Shown here: in pieces, positions 24,272 through 30,771 of the stretch
Layout of the letters: each line of letters starts with the position of its first letter
Position numbering within the stretch: the stretch's first letter is position 1
Assembly: GCA_052034005.1 (NCBI GenBank)
Contig: JBPOJB010000018.1
Coordinates: forward strand, 62,001 to 126,000
Length of the DNA stretch: 64,000 bases
Reading direction: 5' to 3'
Source of the DNA: JAAYDI01 sp052034005
Lineage (GTDB): Bacteria > Planctomycetota > Planctomycetia > Pirellulales > Pirellulaceae
Position numbers and translations under genes: made by a program
The notes under the pieces: generated by a model
Told to the model about the DNA's origin: nothing
What the model saw: the letters and a program-made list of their open reading frames with translations, nothing else
Databases searched by the model: none

Positions 24272-25522
24272 CTACTTGCCGACGGCGATCATGTCCATGG
24301 TCAGCGTACGCCCCTCTTGCCCGACGCCGTGGACCATCAGCAGGGATGCGGCGGGGGGGCGCAGCGGATCGTAAGCGATCGGGCGCACGACATCGAAGCC
24401 ACGGCTTGCATCGGCGTCACACACGAAATAGGTCGCCTTGGCCAGATGCAGCATGTCGCTACCCGTCTCGTTCAGGATGATCTGCAACTGAGCGAACAGG
24501 TCTCGCGCCTGCTCTTCACCGCGGCCCGCCTGGCGCGCGAACAAGCCGGACACGTAGATTAGTCGTTCGCCGCCGACGAGCGCCACACGGCTGAACGTCG
24601 GCGCGGGCCTCACGTCCGGCGGCGTGAAGTACTGCACGGGCTCGGCCGGACGCGCGGCGGGCGGCAACCGGGCGATCATCTCGATCTCGATCTGGGGTAC
24701 GGCGATCCATTCGATGAAGACGACGGGCGGAGTCAACTGGTCGGGGAAGAACTTGTTCAGTTCGTGGAGGACGGCCTGGGCGGACGAGGCCGGCCTGAGA
24801 AAGACCTTCAGCTGCACGATGTCGGCCGGGGACAGCTGCAGCAGTTGCAGCGTCTTGAGCAGCGTCGACATCGACTTGGTGACGGCCGGCACCGCCACAT
24901 CGCTCTCTTTCGGCACACCCGACAGAAAGGCCACTCCGCCGCACGGCAAGACGGCCGCATCCGCGCACGCCGGGTCGCCCGATACGGCTTCACAACGCTT
25001 CATGACCACGGCCTGGCTCTCCTCGGTCGACACGGCGACCGCATCCACGGCCACCAACGCCTGCGGGTGCGGCATCGGTGTCAGCACCGCCGTGATGGCC
25101 GGACGCACTGCCGGGCCCACCCGTGCGCTCAACTGCTCGCGCACCTGGACGACCGTCAGGGGCGTGATCGCATAGACGTTCAGCCGCACAAGATGGCGGA
25201 GCCCTGATCCGGAGGCCGTGAGCACGGCATCCAGGTTGTCAAGCACCTGCTCAATCTGCTGCTCCACCGCACCCTGGCCCACCAGGTTCCCGGTCGGGTC
25301 CAGCGGCAACAGCTGGCGCGTGTGGACCAGCGGCCGGCCCTGCACGATGACGGCTTGCGACATGCCGGGCGGTGCGCCGAGCGGCAGATATTGGATCGAC
25401 GTGTCCGCGGCCTGGGGCGGGGACGCGTCCGGCGCCGCGTCTTGGCCCACGGCCGCGGGACACGGGCTCAGCCCCATCAAGCACGCAGCCAAGACGGCCT
25501 CGACAACTGATCGCCATGTCAT
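24272..25522 (-). CDS. Exported triple-domain RidA (YjgF/YER057c)-like protein
   Basis: A 416-residue protein made of a Sec signal (to about A-V-G-Q) and three RidA-fold repeats, roughly residues 40-165, 175-285 and 295-416. Each has the RidA end pattern of a hydrophobic strand and A-V-D-A-V-A, E-I-E-M-I-A or T-M-D-M-I-A. Free-standing RidA proteins form trimers that hydrolyse reactive enamines released by PLP enzymes; here one chain could supply a whole trimer. In all three repeats the substrate-binding Arg of active RidA seems replaced (Ile, Val, Ala), so it may bind rather than hydrolyse. ATG 25522 is favoured over 25528 because AGGA then lies eight bases upstream. It follows an exported oxidoreductase and an exported aminotransferase. 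Confidence 0.82.
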   Translation of the reverse strand: MTWRSVVEAVLAACLMGLSPCPAAVGQDAAPDASPPQAADTSIQYLPLGAPPGMSQAVIVQGRPLVHTRQLLPLDPTGNLVGQGAVEQQIEQVLDNLDAVLTASGSGLRHLVRLNVYAITPLTVVQVREQLSARVGPAVRPAITAVLTPMPHPQALVAVDAVAVSTEESQAVVMKRCEAVSGDPACADAAVLPCGGVAFLSGVPKESDVAVPAVTKSMSTLLKTLQLLQLSPADIVQLKVFLRPASSAQAVLHELNKFFPDQLTPPVVFIEWIAVPQIEIEMIARLPPAARPAEPVQYFTPPDVRPAPTFSRVALVGGERLIYVSGLFARQAGRGEEQARDLFAQLQIILNETGSDMLHLAKATYFVCDADASRGFDVVRPIAYDPLRPPAASLLMVHGVGQEGRTLTMDMIAVGK

Positions 25523-25603
25523 GGGCATGTTCCTCAGGAAGGGTGGTGGATGGCTCTTCTTCCGACGGGCGGAAAGCGTATCGGACGCGACAGGCTCCAA
25601 GCC

Positions 25604-27046
25604 CTAGATCACGGGCAGTTCGTAGCCTTTGCGCCGCGGAATATCGAGGTAGGTGTTGGCCTCTTCGTCGCCCGGGAAGATCTCTTGCTGCGGATCCCAC
25701 TTCAATGGTCGGCCGAGCCGGCGGGCGATGTTCCCCAGGTGGCACAAGGTGGCGACACGATGCCCGCTCTCGACGTTCATGATCGGGTCTTTCCGCGATT
25801 TCACGCAATCGTAGAAATTCTGCATGTGGTTGTCGCTCTGGTAGACCCGCTTGGCGTTGGCCGGAAGCGGATCGCGATCGAGGTCGGGCGGATCGCATTC
25901 ATAGCCGCCACGGAAGATGGTGATGCGGCCCTGGTCTCCAATGAATGTCGCGCCTCCGCCCACGCGCGACTCGTTGGAGCTGAGCGTCAGCACGACGCCG
26001 TTGGCGTACTTGTAGTTGATCACGGTCCGGCTGGATGCGGCATCTCCGCGATCGCGTGTTTCCGGCAAGGGGTAGACCACCTTCTCCAACGGCTCGGCGG
26101 GATCGACCCAGATCTCCAGCGGGCCGCTTTCGTCCATCTCCAGGGCCCACTGGACCATGCTCAGCCCGTGGCAGCCCCAGTTTGGCAACTCGCCGCCGGA
26201 ATACGGCCGGAACGACATCCAGCCGGGACCGACTGCGAGCTTTTCAGCCGGTGTCACAGGGAACTCCGGTTCCGGCTCATACGGAATGCGCGACAGATAG
26301 AGGTCGGTGTGATAGGGCACGACTTCGTTCGGTCCGCACCAGCGATCCCAGTTCAGGTACTCGGGGACCGGCTGTGGGGGGAACTCGCACTCGAACGCGC
26401 TCGGATAATTGTACCCGATGACCGATTGGATCCGGCCGATGCGGCCGTTGAGGATCAGTTCGACGGCCTTGCGCGTCTTGGGGTGCGACCGCTGCTGTTC
26501 GCCGGTCTGGAAGACACGTTTGTACTTGCGGACCGCCTCGACCATCGCCCGTCCTTCGCGGATGGTGTGCGAGAGCGGCTGTTCGCCGTAGATATCCTTG
26601 CCCGCCTGGCAGGCATGGATGCAGGGCAGGTAGTGCCAATGCTCCGGGGTGGCGTAGACGACGACATCGACTTCCTGGCGATCCAGCAGCGCTTGGTAAT
26701 CCTGGTAGGACTTGCACTTGTAGTGTTTCGCCCACATGTCGGCGCGCCGGATATTGAAGTCGGCGACCGCCACGATCCGCGCGTACTTGGGCGGCGCACC
26801 TTGGCCGCCTTTGCCGATGGCCAACTGCCCGTTGCGCCGCCCGCAGCCGATGATGCCCACGTTGATCTCGTTGTTCGGCGCCGACGCCTTGGCGACCGCC
26901 TCCGCACTCGGTTTCTTCTCGCCCGCCTTCCGGTTCTTGTCGGCCGGCCGACCGGCTGGGCAGCCCGGCAAGGCCAGGCCCGCCAACGCCGCTCCCGCGG
27001 TTGCGCCCAGCAGTCGGCGCCGCGAGATCTTTCTCGTCACGGTCAC
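25604..27046 (-). CDS. Tat-exported lipoprotein oxidoreductase, Gfo/Idh/MocA family
   Basis: A 480-residue protein. Residues 8-13 (S-R-R-R-L-L) start a Tat signal that ends in a lipobox L-P-G-C (Cys29), so it is probably exported folded and anchored by lipid. A 30-residue charged linker leads to the Rossmann motif G-I-I-G-C-G-R-R-N-G at 64-73. The family E-K-P motif is E-Q-P here (155-157), losing the usual lysine. The C-terminal half holds the D-N-H-M-Q-N-F-Y-D-C-V-K-S-R-K motif of the exported planctomycete branch. It lies between the DegT-like gene (46 bp upstream) and the RidA-like gene (81 bp downstream). Likely acts on a sugar or glycoside in the periplasm; activity with Gln is uncertain. 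Confidence 0.9.
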   Translation of the reverse strand: MTVTRKISRRRLLGATAGAALAGLALPGCPAGRPADKNRKAGEKKPSAEAVAKASAPNNEINVGIIGCGRRNGQLAIGKGGQGAPPKYARIVAVADFNIRRADMWAKHYKCKSYQDYQALLDRQEVDVVVYATPEHWHYLPCIHACQAGKDIYGEQPLSHTIREGRAMVEAVRKYKRVFQTGEQQRSHPKTRKAVELILNGRIGRIQSVIGYNYPSAFECEFPPQPVPEYLNWDRWCGPNEVVPYHTDLYLSRIPYEPEPEFPVTPAEKLAVGPGWMSFRPYSGGELPNWGCHGLSMVQWALEMDESGPLEIWVDPAEPLEKVVYPLPETRDRGDAASSRTVINYKYANGVVLTLSSNESRVGGGATFIGDQGRITIFRGGYECDPPDLDRDPLPANAKRVYQSDNHMQNFYDCVKSRKDPIMNVESGHRVATLCHLGNIARRLGRPLKWDPQQEIFPGDEEANTYLDIPRRKGYELPVI

Positions 27047-27092
27047 TAGATGCTCCTCCCGCCTTTCGTTGCTGTCGTGGTAGCTGATCGCA

Positions 27093-28421
27093 CTAGACTG
27101 CGAAATGGCGTGCCACTTTCTGAATGGCTGCGGCCACTTGGAGAATGTACTCCTCGCTCATGTGCTCGTCGATGGACACCCGGATGCCGGTGGTCAGGAT
27201 GGCCTCGGCTTCGGGGCATTTGTGCGTGGTGAAATCCATCTCGGTGAGCCCCATCTCCTTGACCGGCCAGCGCCCGGCAAAAAAGGCGTGCTGCTGGAAG
27301 ACCGGCTCGCCATAGAGCGGCACGCCGATGTAGCCGCCCGACACGGGCGCTCCCTCGGCGATCAGCGCCTTGACGAATTCGGAGCGTCCACACCGGAACG
27401 CGTCCGGGCGCATGCGGAAGAAGTAGAACCAGTACGCCGCTCGGTCTTCCGGATGGACCTGGTGCGGAATCAATCCGGGGAGGTCGGCAATGTTCTCGGT
27501 CAGCAGGTTCCCCAGCCGCGCGCGCCGGCTGGTGATCGCTTCGAGTCGTGAGAGTTGGGCGGCGGCGACCGCGGCCTGCGGCTCGCTCATGCGGTAGTTC
27601 GTGGCAAACGCATCGAAGCCGCCCCACTTCCGCCGATTGCCGCCCTTGTCGCCGAACTTCTGCAACAGCGGCCCGAACCGCTCGTCGCTCGAGCCGACCA
27701 CGCCCCCATCGCCGCAGGTCACATGTTTGGAGTTCTGCAGCGAGAAGCAGGCGAAGTCGCCCACCGTGCCGATCGGACGGCCGCGATACCTGGCTCCCCA
27801 GGCCTGCGCACAGTCCTCGATCAGGATCAGCTTGTGGCGGTCGGCCAGGGCTTTGAGCGCATCGAGATCGCACGGGTTGCCCGCCAGATGGACCGCGATG
27901 ATCGCCTTGGTGCGCGGCGTGATCCGCCGCTCGACATCCGCCACATCGAGGTTGTAGGTTCCGGCGCCGAGGTCGGCGAAGACGGGCACTGCCTGCTGGT
28001 AGAGCACGCCGATCACCGTCCCGATGTCCGTGATCGGCGACGTGATCACTTCATCGCCCAGCCCGATCCCGGCGGCCGCGACGGCGATATGGATCGCGGC
28101 CGTGCCGGACGAGCAGGTCTGCACGTACTTCACCGGGCAGAACTCCTGGAAACGCTCGGTCAGCAGGGCGGTCTGCGGCCCCTGCCAGTAGAACAACGAG
28201 TTCTGCTGGAGCATCGCGTCCAGCTGCTGCCGTTCCGGCTCGCCCCAGCGCGGCCCCCCGCCGGCCGGCGCAGTCACGGCCTTCTCGCCGCCTTGCACCG
28301 CCAATTTGACTTCCTGGTTGGCGGCCGGCTCACCCGCCGCGCGCTGCACTGCGCCCGCCAACAACAGGCCGGAGGCACCCGCCACGAAGTGACGACGTGA
28401 AATGGAAAATGCATCGCTCAT
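27093..28421 (-). CDS. Tat-exported DegT/DnrJ/EryC1/StrS-type PLP aminotransferase
   Basis: A 442-residue protein with a twin-arginine signal at the very start (I-S-R-R-H-F-V-A-G-A, residues 7-16, then a hydrophobic run to A-A-G). The rest is a DegT-family fold-type I PLP enzyme: S-S-G-T-A-A at 104-109, E-D-C-A-Q-A-W-G-A at 202-210 with the Asp and Gln that hold PLP, and Lys232 in N-S-K-H-V as the Schiff-base lysine. The family normally adds amino groups to keto sugars in the cytoplasm. AAGGAG six bases before ATG 28421 fixes the start, so the signal is real. Its ATG overlaps the stop of the gene before it (28418-28421), showing translational coupling. A periplasmic PLP enzyme is unusual. Confidence 0.9.
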   Translation of the reverse strand: MSDAFSISRRHFVAGASGLLLAGAVQRAAGEPAANQEVKLAVQGGEKAVTAPAGGGPRWGEPERQQLDAMLQQNSLFYWQGPQTALLTERFQEFCPVKYVQTCSSGTAAIHIAVAAAGIGLGDEVITSPITDIGTVIGVLYQQAVPVFADLGAGTYNLDVADVERRITPRTKAIIAVHLAGNPCDLDALKALADRHKLILIEDCAQAWGARYRGRPIGTVGDFACFSLQNSKHVTCGDGGVVGSSDERFGPLLQKFGDKGGNRRKWGGFDAFATNYRMSEPQAAVAAAQLSRLEAITSRRARLGNLLTENIADLPGLIPHQVHPEDRAAYWFYFFRMRPDAFRCGRSEFVKALIAEGAPVSGGYIGVPLYGEPVFQQHAFFAGRWPVKEMGLTEMDFTTHKCPEAEAILTTGIRVSIDEHMSEEYILQVAAAIQKVARHFAV

Positions 28422-29992
28422 GGTTGACTCCTTGGAGCACTCAGCTCGCAGAACTGGAAGCTGTAGAGGTCGGCGTCCTTCAGTACAAACCGTAACCGGA
28501 CGCTCCGGCCGGCCAGCGGCTGCAGATCCGCGCCGGCGGCCGTCCATTGCACCACTTTGTCCACCCGATCTCCGAAGATGGGCGGGCAATCGTCGAGCGT
28601 GTAGCGCGGGATCGGTTGGCCTTCGGCGTCCTGGATCTCCACCTGTAAGCTGCCGGCGCCGGAGGTCTCGAAGTTGATCGACAAGCTCTTGCCATCGAAG
28701 CGGAGCGGCTTCGTAATGATTTCGCCGCCTTGCAGCGGCGCCGAGGCGGAGACGAATCCGTCGAGCCGCAGCGTCAGGCGGCGGATGCTGGTGAAGGTGC
28801 CTTCCCAGTAGCTTTCGGTGGCGTACAGCGAAATCTCGCGGGGCGCATCCTCGAGCGTGGAATCCGTCTCCACCAGCCCCCAGAAGATGAAATTGTCGCC
28901 GTACACCCAACTGTGCCGCGTGCGCGGACCCGGCCGCAGGAACGCCTCACCCCACCGCTTGAACACGCAGCCGTCCCGGCTGGTCATGAACACCCCATCC
29001 GTGATCGCCGCGCCATACCGAGGATGCGACTGGGCCCGGACCTTCCGCTCTTCAACGCCCGGCAGGTCCCACAACGGCTCGGCCAACTCCCGTTCGGTAT
29101 AGCGCATCGGGAAACCCATCAGGATGTGAGGCGCCCGGTAGTAGGGCTGGATCTGATTCGTATACAAATGCTCGGGCGGCGAGTCGACATAGGTCAGATC
29201 CACCGGTTCGCTCCAGTGGACGAAGTCCGGCGAAGTGGCTGTGCGAATCGCGCGGTACCCGCCGGGGCTCCAGCGCCCGGCCTCCGTCACGCCCTCTGTG
29301 AAGATCCGCCAATAGGCGCGGTATGCGCCGAGCGCCGGATCCCAGAACGCCAGGTTCTGGGAATCGAAGGCCCCTTGCGTGACAAACGGCTGGGTGCTGA
29401 TCGGCTCGAAGTGGATCCCGTCGGCGGATCCGAGCACATACAGGCCGAAGGGTTTCGAGCCGACGATCACGATCTTGTATTTCTGGTCGGACGGACAGCC
29501 TGGGTTCCTGTCCAGAAAGGCACAGGTGTGTGCCGGGTCGCCACCGATCTCGGCCACCGATTCGGGAGTCAGGATGATGTTGTTCGCCTTCGAGCCGGCA
29601 TAGGCATGGATGCCCAGCTCGGGTCGGCGCCAGTGAATCCCATCATCGCTTTCGGCGTAGCAGAAGACCCAGGGATGCGCCTCCAAGGCCTGGGTCGGAT
29701 CGCCATCCGTGCGGTACTGGCCTCCATGGTAGTACATCCGATACAGGTCACCGTCCTGGAATACCGACTGGTAGCTGGCCGCGTTGCCCTCCCAGGGCGC
29801 GTCCGTCCGAAACACAATCTCGCGCCGGACGGGATGGTGCAGCTCGAGACGCACGTCACCACGCATCGCATCGATGAGATAATCATCCACGAGCAGTTCG
29901 CGCCGCGAACCGATGTCGATCGGTTCCGCAGCACTGCCTGGCGCGCTCACCGCGGCCGATATGATCACTGTCCAGAGTATCCCGCAGTGCAT
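28418..29992 (-). CDS. Exported five-bladed-propeller glycosidase-like protein
   Basis: A 524-residue protein with a Sec signal ending around G-S-A-A. The body resembles the GH32/43/68/130-type propeller set common in Planctomycetes: it opens with S-R-R-E-L-L-V-D-D-Y-L-I-D, then has blade motifs Y-R-M-Y-Y-H-G-G, F-C-Y-A-E-S-D-D-G-I-H-W-R-R-P, N-L-A-F-W-D-P-A-L-G-A-Y-R-A-Y and T-S-R-D-G-C-V-F. The last 110 residues look like a beta-sandwich. Asp/Glu residues suitable for catalysis exist but cannot be assigned safely. It heads the exported run and is coupled by a 4-bp ATGA overlap to the aminotransferase gene, so both probably serve one extracellular glycan. Confidence 0.6.
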   Translation of the reverse strand: MHCGILWTVIISAAVSAPGSAAEPIDIGSRRELLVDDYLIDAMRGDVRLELHHPVRREIVFRTDAPWEGNAASYQSVFQDGDLYRMYYHGGQYRTDGDPTQALEAHPWVFCYAESDDGIHWRRPELGIHAYAGSKANNIILTPESVAEIGGDPAHTCAFLDRNPGCPSDQKYKIVIVGSKPFGLYVLGSADGIHFEPISTQPFVTQGAFDSQNLAFWDPALGAYRAYWRIFTEGVTEAGRWSPGGYRAIRTATSPDFVHWSEPVDLTYVDSPPEHLYTNQIQPYYRAPHILMGFPMRYTERELAEPLWDLPGVEERKVRAQSHPRYGAAITDGVFMTSRDGCVFKRWGEAFLRPGPRTRHSWVYGDNFIFWGLVETDSTLEDAPREISLYATESYWEGTFTSIRRLTLRLDGFVSASAPLQGGEIITKPLRFDGKSLSINFETSGAGSLQVEIQDAEGQPIPRYTLDDCPPIFGDRVDKVVQWTAAGADLQPLAGRSVRLRFVLKDADLYSFQFCELSAPRSQP

Positions 29993-30038
29993 CGGCCCTC
30001 TCCCATGCTGGGACCGGAACCAGCGAGCCGTCCATGGT

Positions 30039-30365
30039 TCATTTCACGCGCCGATCCAACACCCGCTGCATGATCGCCCGCCAATCGTGATTCAGCCGCA
30101 GCGTGACGACATCGACTTCGCTCTCCGCGTTGGGCTCAAACTCGATCTCGAAGCCCGCCTTGACCAGCGTATCATTCCCTCCTTGCGCAGCCTGGCAGGC
30201 GGTCCAGAAGCGCCGGCTGTGCAATACGGACGGCGATTTGACCGTCCCAATCTCCTCCGTAATGCTGTCCACCGACTTGGTGACCTCCGGTGTCAACGCC
30301 GTCATCATCTCCTGCCGTAAACGTTCCGCCCATTCTTTCCACAGTGTCTTGTCGCGCACGGCCAT
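30039..30365 (-). CDS. Hypothetical small protein
   Basis: A 108-residue protein I do not recognise. ATG 30365 has AAGGAG seven bases upstream, a strong reason to believe the gene and this start. The sequence is soluble, begins with a charged helix (D-K-T-L-W-K-E-W-A-E-R-L-R-Q-E), has a mixed centre and a C-terminal strand-like stretch V-D-V-V-T-L-R-L followed by a basic helix. There is no signal, membrane segment, metal motif or repeat. It ends 46 bp before the glycosidase-like gene starts on the same strand, but its content does not look exported, so shared function is doubtful. It is divergent from the Hsp70 island. Confidence 0.65.
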   Translation of the reverse strand: MAVRDKTLWKEWAERLRQEMMTALTPEVTKSVDSITEEIGTVKSPSVLHSRRFWTACQAAQGGNDTLVKAGFEIEFEPNAESEVDVVTLRLNHDWRAIMQRVLDRRVK

Positions 30366-30583
30366 GTTGGTACTCCTTGTCTTTCGCACTGGTTATTCAT
30401 CGTAACCTGTTGCGGCACGCAAATCCATAACGGTGCCGCGCCGCCCAGGGTCAACCCGTACCAGGCGAGCATACCCTCCCGTAGGCCCAGGTCGCTCGCC
30501 GGGGCCCGCCGGGGAAGAACACTCGCGTGGGGTGCAAGAGGTGCGACGGCCTGACCGCCGGGCACCGCTGGACGACAAGACGA

Positions 30584-30599
30584 CTCGGGTCGACCCGAG
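30584..30599. promoter_or_regulatory. Perfect 16-bp palindrome
   Basis: CTCGGGTCGACCCGAG reads the same on both strands. It lies 60 bp above the promoter-like sequence of the Hsp70 island and could bind a dimeric regulator, or be a chance GC-rich dyad. Confidence 0.4.
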
Positions 30600-30658
30600 A
30601 CCGCCGCTCATGGCCCCCAGGCGCGCCGATGACGCTAGCATTTCCGCACACCACCGGT

Positions 30659-30687
30659 TTGCGTGAAGCCCTCGATCGTGCTAGGCT
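30659..30687 (+). promoter_or_regulatory. Candidate promoter of the Hsp70 island
   Basis: TTGCGT (30659-30664) and TAGGCT (30682-30687) with 17 bp between, about 85 bp before the first ATG. Consensus match is modest. Confidence 0.35.
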
Positions 30688-30771
30688 ATGCGCCACGCGA
30701 AGCGCGCATGACGGTTCTTCGGCGCGGGCCGCTCGGGACTCAGCTGCCGGTTTCCATCACGGACGAACATT

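Larger units (their letters stand above)
30366..30771. other. Divergent intergenic region before the Hsp70 island
   Basis: About 405 bp with no convincing gene in any frame. It holds a perfect 16-bp palindrome (30584-30599) and a promoter-like pair for the plus-strand island (30659-30687). No CIRCE-type heat-shock element was recognised. Confidence 0.5.
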
